From contig NZ_VDCH01000009.1 in the NCBI RefSeq assembly GCF_006265165.1, forward strand, positions 1-64,000: a DNA stretch of 64,000 nucleotides, written 5' to 3'. The position numbers and the translations under genes are program-made. The notes beneath the pieces were generated by a model. It saw nothing but the letters and a program-made list of their open reading frames with translations. It did no database searches and had not been told where the DNA came from. Positions within the stretch are counted from its first letter, which is position 1. Every line of letters starts with the position of its first letter. Positions 57,166-64,000 of this stretch are shown piece after piece. The stretch is from Chlorobaculum thiosulfatiphilum. Lineage in GTDB: Bacteria > Bacteroidota > Chlorobiia > Chlorobiales > Chlorobiaceae.

Positions 57166-58068
57166 ATGAGCGTACTGGTCAATAAAGATACCCGTCTGGT
57201 CGTGCAGGGAATCACCGGCGGAGAGGGAACCTTCCACACCTCGCAGATTCTCGAATACGGCACCAACGTCGTCGCTGGCGTCACTCCCGGCAAGGGCGGT
57301 ATTCTCTATAACGGCAACGAAAAAGATCAATTCTGCCGCCCCGTTCCGGTGTTCGACACCGTGCAGGATGCCGTTGACAAGGCCGAAGCCAACGCGACGG
57401 TGATCTTCGTGCCCGCGCCATTCGCCGCCGACGCCATCATGGAGGCTGCCGCCGCCGGGCTGAAGGTGATCATCTGCATCACCGAAGGCATTCCGGTCAA
57501 CGACATGATGAAAGCCTACAGCTACGTGCAGGAGAAAGGCGCGGTGCTGGTCGGCCCGAACTGTCCCGGCGTCATCACTCCCGGCGAAGCCAAAGTTGGC
57601 ATCATGCCCGGATTCATCCACAAGAAGGGCACCATCGGCGTCGTTTCGCGCAGCGGCACATTGACTTACGAAGCGGTGCACCAGCTCACCGAGGTTGGCC
57701 TTGGCCAGTCCACCTGCATTGGCATCGGCGGCGACCCGATCATCGGTACCCGCTTCCTCGACGCGGTCAAAATGTTCGCCAAGGATGACGAAACAGAGGG
57801 TCTCGTCATGATCGGCGAAATCGGAGGCACCGCCGAAGAGGAGGCTGCCGAGTACATCAAAAAGTACTTCAAGAAACCGGTCGTTGGCTTCATTGCAGGC
57901 CGCACCGCCCCTCCCGGCCGCCGCATGGGCCACGCCGGCGCGATCGTTTCGGGCGGCAAAGGCACCGCCGACGAGAAGATCAAGGCGATGGAAGCCGCCG
58001 GCATCCACGTCGTCGAAAACCCCGCCGACCTCGGCATCACCATGCTCAAAGCCCTCGGCAGAGCCTGA
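57166..58068 (+). CDS. sucD: Succinyl-CoA ligase, alpha subunit
   Basis: A 300-residue CoA-binding subunit. It has [75 protein letters not shown], and the phosphohistidine segment [20 protein letters not shown]. It forms succinyl-CoA from succinate; in a green sulfur bacterium this is a step of the reductive TCA cycle (inference). The beta subunit gene is not adjacent. Confidence 0.95.
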   Translation: MSVLVNKDTRLVVQGITGGEGTFHTSQILEYGTNVVAGVTPGKGGILYNGNEKDQFCRPVPVFDTVQDAVDKAEANATVIFVPAPFAADAIMEAAAAGLKVIICITEGIPVNDMMKAYSYVQEKGAVLVGPNCPGVITPGEAKVGIMPGFIHKKGTIGVVSRSGTLTYEAVHQLTEVGLGQSTCIGIGGDPIIGTRFLDAVKMFAKDDETEGLVMIGEIGGTAEEEAAEYIKKYFKKPVVGFIAGRTAPPGRRMGHAGAIVSGGKGTADEKIKAMEAAGIHVVENPADLGITMLKALGRA

Positions 58069-58097
58069 GAGCCGGGCTGACAAATTATCGTAGCAAG

Positions 58098-58133
58098 AGG
58101 CTGCTCCGGTGTCGATCCGGGGCAGCCTTTTTT
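58098..58133 (+). terminator. Intrinsic terminator after sucD
   Basis: AGGCTGCTCCGG (58098-58109) pairs with CCGGGGCAGCCT (58117-58128, one T-G pair) around a 7-nt loop, followed by TTTTTT. Confidence 0.88.
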
Positions 58134-58265
58134 GCGTTGTGGGGGATTGTCCGCTTTTAGAGAATTGTGAGATTTGCTGACGAAGTATCTATATTGAGGT
58201 GGTTTTTGAACCCGAAAAAGCACGGCGAAGGCAGCAGTGTAAACGCTTAACCCGGAGGTACTTCA

Positions 58266-58535
58266 ATGCCATCGATTTCGATGTTTTATGGTCTGATTGT
58301 TTACCTGTATTTTCAGGATAACCGGCAGCATCATGTGCCGCATATTCATGTAAGGTATCAGGACGACGAGGTTATTGTTTCGATTCCTGATGGAGAAATT
58401 CTCGATGGAGCCATTCCGAAATCAAAGATGAAACTTCTGCAGGCGTGGATAGAGTTGCATCAGGATGAACTGGTGGCAGACTGGGAGTTGGCGATATCAG
58501 GAGAACAACCATATAAAATTGATCCATTGAGGTAA
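58266..58535 (+). CDS. DUF4160 protein
   Basis: An 89-residue protein. The DUF4160 core is visible: ISMFYGLIVYLYFQDNRQHH, VPHIHVRYQDDEVIVSIPDG and KSKMKLLQAWIELHQDELVA. A strong GGAGG ribosome binding site lies seven bases before the ATG. DUF4160 proteins are usually encoded with a DUF2442 partner, as here, and the pair is suspected to be a toxin-antitoxin type module; no activity is established. First gene of an AT-rich island inserted between sucD and kdsD. Confidence 0.87.
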   Translation: MPSISMFYGLIVYLYFQDNRQHHVPHIHVRYQDDEVIVSIPDGEILDGAIPKSKMKLLQAWIELHQDELVADWELAISGEQPYKIDPLR

Positions 58536-58792
58536 TGGCTATGAATCCGAGAGTGAAAAAAGTGACTCCGCTGGATGGATACAAGCTTCATCTTGAGTTC
58601 AGTAACGGCGAAGTCGGACTATACGATTGCACGCACCTGCTTGATTTTGGTGTCTTCCGGGAATTGAAAAACGTCGATTATTTTAAAAAAGTGACAGTCA
58701 TCGCCGGAACCGTCGCATGGCCCAACGAGCAGGATATTTGTCCCGATACTTTGTATCTTGATTCTGTAAAATCAGCGAGACAAAGTGCCTAA
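58535..58792 (+). CDS. DUF2442 protein
   Basis: An 85-residue protein starting on the last base of the DUF4160 stop (TAATG), so the pair is translationally coupled. Family features: VTPLDGYKLHLEFSNGEVGL, LYDCTHLLDFGVFRELKNVD and VAWPNEQDICPDTLYLDS. DUF2442 is a small, possibly DNA-binding or antitoxin-like fold. A second, broken member of the family lies at 59995-60237. Confidence 0.87.
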   Translation: MAMNPRVKKVTPLDGYKLHLEFSNGEVGLYDCTHLLDFGVFRELKNVDYFKKVTVIAGTVAWPNEQDICPDTLYLDSVKSARQSA

Positions 58793-58825
58793 GGCGTTTT
58801 TTCGGTTTAAAAAAAGAATGAAATT

Positions 58826-59005
58826 ATGGAAAGTCTAAAGCAGCAAGCAATCAAAGTAATATCCGCATTGCCGGAAAATGTGGATTTGGATGAGATTATG
58901 TACAAGTTGTATGTGATCGATAAAGTCAAGAAGGGCGAAAGTGCTGTCAGGGAAGGAAAAACGATTTCGAGTGAGAGATTAAAAAAGGAAGTAGCGTCAT
59001 GGTAA
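58826..59005 (+). CDS. Orphan antitoxin-like small protein
   Basis: A 59-residue protein, MESLKQQAIKVISALPENVD, with LDEIMYKLYVIDKVKKGESA and EGKTISSERLKKEVASW. The pattern (short helix, LPE-x-x-x-x-DEIMY-LYV, KGxxAVxxGxxIS, final EVASW) is that of small antitoxins normally followed by a RelE/ParE toxin gene. No such toxin follows: the next gene, 35 bp on, is the TIR-like protein. AT-rich like its neighbours. The antitoxin role is an inference from the family pattern. Confidence 0.65.
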   Translation: MESLKQQAIKVISALPENVDLDEIMYKLYVIDKVKKGESAVREGKTISSERLKKEVASW

Positions 59006-59039
59006 TCTGACATTATTCTAAAAGAAAAATATAATAGCA

Positions 59040-59966
59040 ATGGATTCAGTCGAATTAAAACCATATCTCAGGGCATTGCATGATCAAGGTATTTCTTTAA
59101 AAGCAGAAATCGAGGCTTTTCTTGACTCATGGCCAGTAAATGAAGATAATAGGGCTGATCAATTTGATGATCTGCCTACAGAAAAGAGAATAGAAGTAGA
59201 TTCACTTATTACAAGTATCAGAAAATGGTTTAACTTGTTAAAGTCTCAAATATTGCCCCATCTTCTCTATGATCAGACATATTTATATTATCTCCTTAGG
59301 CGTGTTGAAGCGTGTATAAAAAAAATGTCGTATAAACGGCCATACCCGGAAAGTATGCCATCAATGATTACTATACGAGCTAGCGAAATGCAAGGACTTT
59401 TCTCATCGGATAATCGAAAAAGTGATATTGAAGTTTATTCCTCACTGGAAGATGCAAAAAATGATGCTGTTGTTGCAATGGATACAGCCATTTCATTGAT
59501 TGAGTCTGTACCAGAAGATGCGATACCAATTCAATCGAGACAATCAGTTGAAGTGCCGCACTATAATCCGAATTCAGCGTTTATTCTTATGTGGATGGAT
59601 CACAACCATCATGAATTAGATGATGTGTGTAATGCAATCAAGGAGGTGTGTAGTAATTATGGTATACAGGCATTAAGAGCAGATGATATTCAACATGAAG
59701 ATAAGATAACAGATTTAGTTCTTGCTAATATAGCGCAATCGGAGTTTTTAATCGCAGATTTGACAGGAGAACGACCAAATGTCTATTATGAAATTGGTTA
59801 TGCTCATGCATTAGGAAAACGTCCTATTCTCTATCGAAAGGAAGGAACTAGTCTGCATTTTGACTTATCAGTTCATAATGTACCGGAGTATAAAAATATA
59901 ACGGAGCTAAAACAGCTTTTGAAAAAGCGATTTGATGCAATACTTGGTCGAACGCCTAATGGTTAG
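59040..59966 (+). CDS. Protein with C-terminal TIR/nucleoside-deoxyribosyltransferase-like domain
   Basis: A 308-residue AT-rich gene. Residues 1-175 are mostly helical with no recognised family (WFNLLKSQILPHLLYDQTYL). Residues 178-290 look like a TIR- or NDT-type nucleotide-processing fold: SAFILMWMD (first strand), an Asp in EFLIADLTGERPNVYYEIGY (Asp240), and a Glu in the same stretch (Glu251) at the position of the catalytic acid of NAD hydrolases and deoxyribosyltransferases, then AHALGKRPILYRK. Such domains are common effectors of phage-defence systems. Activity is not demonstrated. It lies in an island with toxin-antitoxin-like genes. Confidence 0.68.
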   Translation: MDSVELKPYLRALHDQGISLKAEIEAFLDSWPVNEDNRADQFDDLPTEKRIEVDSLITSIRKWFNLLKSQILPHLLYDQTYLYYLLRRVEACIKKMSYKRPYPESMPSMITIRASEMQGLFSSDNRKSDIEVYSSLEDAKNDAVVAMDTAISLIESVPEDAIPIQSRQSVEVPHYNPNSAFILMWMDHNHHELDDVCNAIKEVCSNYGIQALRADDIQHEDKITDLVLANIAQSEFLIADLTGERPNVYYEIGYAHALGKRPILYRKEGTSLHFDLSVHNVPEYKNITELKQLLKKRFDAILGRTPNG

Positions 59967-59994
59967 TATATAGATTAAGTCGATTATAAAAATT

Positions 59995-60237
59995 ATGTAT
60001 TTATCGGTTATACAGATCAAGCCACTTGATGATTATCAGTTGCTTCTGAAATTTGAGAATGATGAGAATCGTGTCTTTGATGTATAGCCTTTTTTGAAGG
60101 TCGGCAAATACTCGGAGTTGAAAGATGTTTCATTATTCAATTTGGTAAGAACCTCTTTTGATTCTATCCAGTGGGCAAATGAGCTGGATTTCGATCCTGA
60201 GTTTTTGTATGAGAAAAGCTCGTTGGTAGAAGCGTGA
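59995..60237 (+). pseudogene. DUF2442 gene with in-frame amber codon
   Basis: An 81-codon frame, MYLSVIQIKPLDDYQLLLKF, that keeps DUF2442 character on both sides of a TAG at codon 31 (60085-60087). Before it is NDENRVFDV; after it is PFLKVGKYSELKDVSLFNLV, then WANELDFDPEFLYEKSS. The stop stands where homologues have a coding residue before P-F/Y-L, so a single base change probably inactivated it. It ends two bases before the repeat-rich gap. Confidence 0.85.
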
Positions 60238-60245
60238 GTTTTGAA

Positions 60246-60347
60246 AAGGACAGCAAGGACGTCAGGGACAGCAGGGTGAAAATCGCTGAAAAACTTGATT
60301 TCTATGAAATGTCCTTTTTGTCCCTTTTAGTCCTTCTCGTCCTTTCC
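60246..60347. repeat. 9-bp-periodic inverted repeat at convergent boundary
   Basis: Plus-sense units AAGGACAGC, AAGGACGTC, AGGGACAGC at 60246-60272 are mirrored by GTCCTTTTT, GTCCCTTTT, (A)GTCCTTCTC and GTCCTTTCC at 60311-60347. The spacing within each arm is nine bases, as in the copies at 35979 and 43190, although the unit reads AGGAC instead of TGGGAC. The arms pair imperfectly over a 35-40 nt loop. It ends ten bases before the kdsD stop. Confidence 0.75.
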
Positions 60348-60356
60348 CCAAATATT

Positions 60357-61328
60357 CTACAACCCCAGCGTCACGAGATCGTGAATATGCACAATACCCA
60401 CGGGGCACTTCTCTTTGTCGCACACCATGAGTTGGGTGATTCGCCAGGTTTCGAGGAGTTCGAGGCAGGCTTTGGCCATCATTTCGGCTGAGACGGTTTT
60501 CGGGTTGGGGGTCATCACCTCTGCGGCTTTCTTGTCGAGGAATGACTCGCCGGTCTGCACCAATCGTCTCAAGTCGCCGTCGGTGAAGATGCCGGTCAAG
60601 CGTCCCTCTGCATCGACCACGCCACTGACGCCGTAGCGTTTGGAGGTCATTTCGAGGATGAGGTCGGAGATGGTCGAATCCTCGCTGACGATGGGAAGCG
60701 CCTCTCCGGCGGCCATGACGTCGCCGACGCGCATCGTCAGTTGCTTGCCGAGTGAGCCTTTCGGGTGGGTGAGGGCGAACTCTTGGTCGGTGAAGTTTTT
60801 CTTTTTCATCAGGCAAATCGCTAGCGCGTCGCCCATCGCGAGCATCGCCGTGGTCGAGCTGGTCGGCGCGAGGTCGTACGGGCACGCCTCCTGATCGATG
60901 CCGGTGTCGAGCACCACGTCGGCGTTCATCGCCAGGTACGAGCGCGGGTTGCCGGTGAAGGCAATGATGGTTGCCTTCCGCTCCCGGAGCGCCGGCAGGA
61001 TGAAGTTCAGCTCTTCGGTCATGCCGCTTTTGGAGAGGCAGATGACCGTGTCGCCCTCCGAAACCACGCCGAGATCGCCGTGCGCCGCTTCCGCCGGATG
61101 GAGGAAAATCGCCGTCGTGCCGGTCGAGGACAATGTCGCCGCAATCTTCTGGCCGATGATGCCCGACTTGCCCATGCCGGAGATGATGATTTTGCCCGCG
61201 CAGTCGAGCATCAGTTCGACCGCTCTGGAAAAGTTTTCGTCCAGCCGCTCGCTCATCAGGCGAATGGCGTCGGCTTCCTGCAGAAGGATGCTCTTGCCCT
61301 CCCGCATGGTGGTTGCGTGTTCTTTCAT
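60357..61328 (-). CDS. kdsD: D-arabinose 5-phosphate isomerase (KdsD/KpsF family)
   Basis: A 323-residue protein from the ATG at 61328; a TTG at 61373 would add 15 residues. N-terminal SIS domain with KIIISGMGKSGIIGQKIAAT and HPAEAAHGDLGVVSEGDTVI, then LTHPKGSLGKQLTMRVGDVM and two CBS domains (TISDLILEMTSKRYGVSGVV; EVMTPNPKTVSAEMMAKACL). It converts ribulose 5-phosphate to arabinose 5-phosphate for KDO, the inner-core LPS sugar. Its presence agrees with the LPS export genes in the window. Confidence 0.94.
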   Translation of the reverse strand: MKEHATTMREGKSILLQEADAIRLMSERLDENFSRAVELMLDCAGKIIISGMGKSGIIGQKIAATLSSTGTTAIFLHPAEAAHGDLGVVSEGDTVICLSKSGMTEELNFILPALRERKATIIAFTGNPRSYLAMNADVVLDTGIDQEACPYDLAPTSSTTAMLAMGDALAICLMKKKNFTDQEFALTHPKGSLGKQLTMRVGDVMAAGEALPIVSEDSTISDLILEMTSKRYGVSGVVDAEGRLTGIFTDGDLRRLVQTGESFLDKKAAEVMTPNPKTVSAEMMAKACLELLETWRITQLMVCDKEKCPVGIVHIHDLVTLGL

Positions 61329-61545
61329 CGTCGCTGGTATGGTTTCGGCAGCGGCAATCGGGTTCGCCGCCAAAAGCAGGAAATATTCATTTTTTAATCC
61401 GATATTCAGCGCTATAATCTGGAAAATTCATGATATTTTCAAACTCCGGGCCGGAAGCGCCTCTTTGTCGCGAGCAATCGATTGATGAGGCGGCGGCTCC
61501 GCAATGTTCTCGGAAACTGTTCACGCTAACCACAACCTGCGGATT

Positions 61546-61893
61546 ATGAGCTGGATTTTAATTCTCGGATTTGCGCTGTCGGTCTTTTTTCTGCTCGTGT
61601 ATTTTCTCTCCAGGTTTGTCAATTACATGAAGATGGAGCAGAACATGGAGATCGAATCGTTCAAGGATAGCCTGATCGACAAGGACAATCCGGTCGGCCT
61701 GACGGGCGACGAGCTTGAAAAGATGAAGCAGCAGCAGGCCGAGGCGCAGGCGCATCTGCGTGAGGTGATCTCCAAGATTCCCGTCATCCAGAAGGATGGC
61801 AAGTTCCAGCTCGATATGGACGCCGTCCGGCAGCAGAAAGCGGACGCAGCGAAAACCAACGGCTCGACCGGCCCGGCGACCGGCAAGAGCTGA
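61546..61893 (+). CDS. Small membrane protein of unknown function
   Basis: A 115-residue protein from the ATG at 61546, [20 protein letters not shown]; the frame is open to 61504. One N-terminal transmembrane helix is followed by a charged, Gln-rich helical region ([20 protein letters not shown]) and a short polar tail ending GPATGKS. No family recognised. It is upstream of the flippase gene with 26 bp between, so possibly co-expressed. Confidence 0.6.
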   Translation: MSWILILGFALSVFFLLVYFLSRFVNYMKMEQNMEIESFKDSLIDKDNPVGLTGDELEKMKQQQAEAQAHLREVISKIPVIQKDGKFQLDMDAVRQQKADAAKTNGSTGPATGKS

Positions 61894-61919
61894 CAGCGCG
61901 ACTTCCAGCCAACCCGCGC

Positions 61920-63464
61920 ATGTTCTCCAAGCTCAAGCTTCTCGCGAAGGATACGGTTATCTACGGCGCGAGCACCATTCTGGCCCGCAGCCTGAACTAC
62001 GTTCTCGTTCCGCTCTACGCCAACCAGCTCTCCACCTTCGACAACGGCATTCAGGCGGTGGTTTACGCCAACATCGCCCTGGCGAACGTCATGTTTTCCT
62101 ATGGCCTTGAAACCTCGTACCTGAAGGTCGCCTCCGACGCCATCAAGCGCAACGAGGATGAACGCCCCTATTTTTCGACGGCCTTCATCAGCCTCTTTCT
62201 GACCTCGATTCTTTTTTCCGTTTTGATGCTGCTGTTCGCTCCGGCGCTCGCCGTCGCCATCGGCCTCGCGCCCGGTTCGGGCATCTACATACAATACGCT
62301 GCGGCGATTCTCTTTCTCGATACGCTGCTCGTCGTGCCGTTCGCCGAACTTCGGCTGAAGCGCAAGGCGATTCCGTTCGCGCTCGCCAAGGTGATGGGCG
62401 TGGTCGGCGGCGTCATCAGCACCTTCGTGCTCATTCTCGGACTTCACGCAGGTCTCTCCGGCGTCTTCATCGGTGAGGCGCTTGGCTCGGTGGTGAGTCT
62501 GCTCTTCATCCTGCCGGTGCTGAAAAGCTTCAGGCCTGTCTTTTCGCCAAATCTCTACCGCGAGCTGCTGCGCATCGGACTGCCCTACGTTCCGACCGGC
62601 ATCGCCGGATTGCTGATCCACCTGATCGACCGGAACCTGCTCATCCGCATTCCGCAGCACGACATCGAGCGCCTGTATGGCGCGGGTTTCCAGGCGTCGG
62701 ACATCACCGGCATCTACGGACGGGTGGCGGCGTTTGGCGTGGCGCTTCAGATGTTCATCCAGATTTTCCGCTTCGCCTGGCAGCCCTTTTTCCTGCAACA
62801 TGCCGACGATCCCGAAGCCAAGCCGCTCTTCCGGCAGGTGATGAATCTTTCGGGTATCGCCGTGATCGTGCTTGCTGTGGCTTGCACCTTTTTCGTGCCC
62901 GATCTGGTGCGCTACCACTGGGGCGGCAAGCTTTATCTGTTGCCGCCGAAGTACTGGATGGGCCTGTCGATTCTGCCGTGGATCTTTTTCAGCTACGTGT
63001 TCGACATGATTTCAACCAACCTGTCGGCAGGTATTCTGATTACCGGCAAGACAAAATATCTGCCGGTGGTGACTTTCGCCGGAGCCGCCGTGACGACCAT
63101 CGGCTGCTGGATTCTCATTCCGCTTGGCGGCATGGATGGCGCAGCGGTGGCGATTCTCTGCGGTACGGCGGTGATGTGTCTCTGCATGGGGTGGTACTCG
63201 GTGCGCTTCTACCCGATCCGCTACGACTGGGGCCGCCTGGCGCTGTTGCTTGGCGCTGGACTGGCATTCGCGGTGTGGCATGACGACCTGCTCCTGTGGC
63301 TCGCCGGATTCGGCATCAGCGGTCTCTTCGCCATCGTCGTGAAGCTGCTCATCGTTTTGCTCTATCTCGCGCTTGGCACGCTCATTTTCCGCAACGAGGC
63401 GTCGGCTGTCGTGCGAATGGCGCGGAAGAAATTGCGCCCGGCGGGAGGTTCCGGCAGCCGATGA
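61920..63464 (+). CDS. Wzx-like polysaccharide flippase (MATE/MOP superfamily)
   Basis: A 514-residue membrane protein with about fourteen helices: [59 protein letters not shown]. These are typical of the O-antigen/teichoic-acid export branch (PF01943/PF13440-like), which flips undecaprenyl-linked glycans. It would be the outward transporter for the sugars assembled at the left of the window, but the link is by family only. Its stop overlaps the next ATG (ATGA). Confidence 0.9.
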   Translation: MFSKLKLLAKDTVIYGASTILARSLNYVLVPLYANQLSTFDNGIQAVVYANIALANVMFSYGLETSYLKVASDAIKRNEDERPYFSTAFISLFLTSILFSVLMLLFAPALAVAIGLAPGSGIYIQYAAAILFLDTLLVVPFAELRLKRKAIPFALAKVMGVVGGVISTFVLILGLHAGLSGVFIGEALGSVVSLLFILPVLKSFRPVFSPNLYRELLRIGLPYVPTGIAGLLIHLIDRNLLIRIPQHDIERLYGAGFQASDITGIYGRVAAFGVALQMFIQIFRFAWQPFFLQHADDPEAKPLFRQVMNLSGIAVIVLAVACTFFVPDLVRYHWGGKLYLLPPKYWMGLSILPWIFFSYVFDMISTNLSAGILITGKTKYLPVVTFAGAAVTTIGCWILIPLGGMDGAAVAILCGTAVMCLCMGWYSVRFYPIRYDWGRLALLLGAGLAFAVWHDDLLLWLAGFGISGLFAIVVKLLIVLLYLALGTLIFRNEASAVVRMARKKLRPAGGSGSR

Positions 63465-64000
63465 TCCGCCTCGCCACCGTTCAGTTCACGCCCCGGCTCG
63501 GCGAGCGCGAGGCGAACCTCGAAGCGATCCAGAAGCTGCTCGATCCGGTCGAGGCGGAGGTCGTCATTTTACCGGAGCTGTGCACGAGTGGCTATTTTTT
63601 CGTGACGCGCGAAGTGCTTGCGCCGCTCGCCGAAGCACCGGGCGGCGTGGCTTGCGTTTTTTTCCAGCGTCTCGCCGAAGCGAAACGGGCGATCATCGTC
63701 GCCGGTATGCCCGAAGTGGCGGACGGGCTTTTCTACAATTCGGTGTTTGTGTTCCGTCCCGGCGTCCCGGAGCCGCTCATCTATCGCAAGGCGCACCTTT
63801 TTTACAAGGAGCGCTTCGTCTTCGAGCCGGGCGACACCGCTTTTCCGGTGATCCGCGACGAGCGGCTCGACCTCTCCATCGGCATCATGCTCTGCTACGA
63901 CTGGCGCTTTCCGGAGGTGAGCCGTGTGCTGGCGCTCGACGGGGCGGAGCTGATCGCCTGTCCGTCCAACCTCGTCACCGATGCGTGGCGGAAGGTGATG
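63461..64000 (+). CDS. Carbon-nitrogen hydrolase (nitrilase family), 3' part missing
   Basis: The first 180 codons are present, and the gene runs off the right edge. The Glu-Lys-Cys triad is complete: [14 protein letters not shown] (Glu), [19 protein letters not shown] (Lys), and [17 protein letters not shown] (Cys). The enzyme hydrolyses a C-N bond (amide, nitrile or carbamoyl); the substrate cannot be read. It overlaps the flippase gene by 4 bp. Confidence 0.92.
   Translation, partial: MIRLATVQFTPRLGEREANLEAIQKLLDPVEAEVVILPELCTSGYFFVTREVLAPLAEAPGGVACVFFQRLAEAKRAIIVAGMPEVADGLFYNSVFVFRPGVPEPLIYRKAHLFYKERFVFEPGDTAFPVIRDERLDLSIGIMLCYDWRFPEVSRVLALDGAELIACPSNLVTDAWRKVM

Overview
The window reads as a chromosomal segment of a green sulfur bacterium (Chlorobiaceae, most like Chlorobaculum). 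This is inferred from gene content and family style, not from a database search. Supporting points are a GC-rich genome with weak ribosome binding sites, sucD of a reductive TCA-type organism, an FMN-dependent type 2 IPP isomerase next to a short-chain polyprenyl synthase, a PPi-type phosphofructokinase signature, a 35-residue COX24-type basic protein, and Gram-negative envelope genes (bamA, lptC, ompH/skp, kdsD). No photosynthesis gene lies in the window.

Layout. 1-339: left end of an ISL3-type insertion sequence, cut by the window edge. 392-8918: a surface-polysaccharide glycosyltransferase block, almost all on the minus strand (GT2, four GT4, GT9, a GH43-like propeller protein), interrupted by one plus-strand gene resembling sialyltransferase-fold GT29 proteins. 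9575-19987: membrane-based sugar assembly: a HAD-UbiA fusion like decaprenyl-phosphate phosphoribosyltransferases, a translationally coupled SMR-type flippase subunit, four large polytopic (GT-C/GT87-like) proteins, one of them strikingly AT-rich, and a UDP-glucuronate-type epimerase. 20230-24610: CPBP protease, cdsA, ptsN-like, hisS, a glutaredoxin-like protein and a small membrane protein. 24636-34702: the classic rimP-nusA-infB-rbfA-truB-ribF-rpsO translation/transcription block, with a good promoter and leader hairpin before rimP, then yicC, gmk, omega subunit and a VOC protein. 34754-46579: PPi-type pfk, a GlmU-like uridylyltransferase without its acetyltransferase half, panD, lptC, ompH, dprA, polyprenyl synthase, fni, an FtsX-type permease, an MsbA-like exporter and a phosphohexomutase. 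46788-58068: rpsT, ruvA, folC, rho, a COX24 mini-gene, tRNA-Lys and tRNA-Leu, a bifunctional nuclease, bamA, uppS, gatA and sucD. 58266-60237: a small AT-rich accessory island with a DUF4160/DUF2442 pair, an orphan antitoxin-like gene, a protein with a TIR/nucleoside-deoxyribosyltransferase-like domain, and a DUF2442 gene broken by an in-frame amber codon. 60357-64000: kdsD, a small membrane protein, a Wzx-like flippase and a nitrilase-family gene cut by the window end.

Beyond genes, the clearest unexplained structure is a family of 9-bp-periodic inverted repeats (TGGGACnnn / GTCCnnnnn type). They fill three intergenic gaps between convergent genes or at a convergent boundary (35979-36049, 43190-43306, 60246-60347). 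Ordinary stem-loop terminators serve other boundaries (18860, 51186, 52028, 58098). The best candidate for an undescribed system is the AT-rich island around 58.2-60.2 kb with its TIR-like gene.
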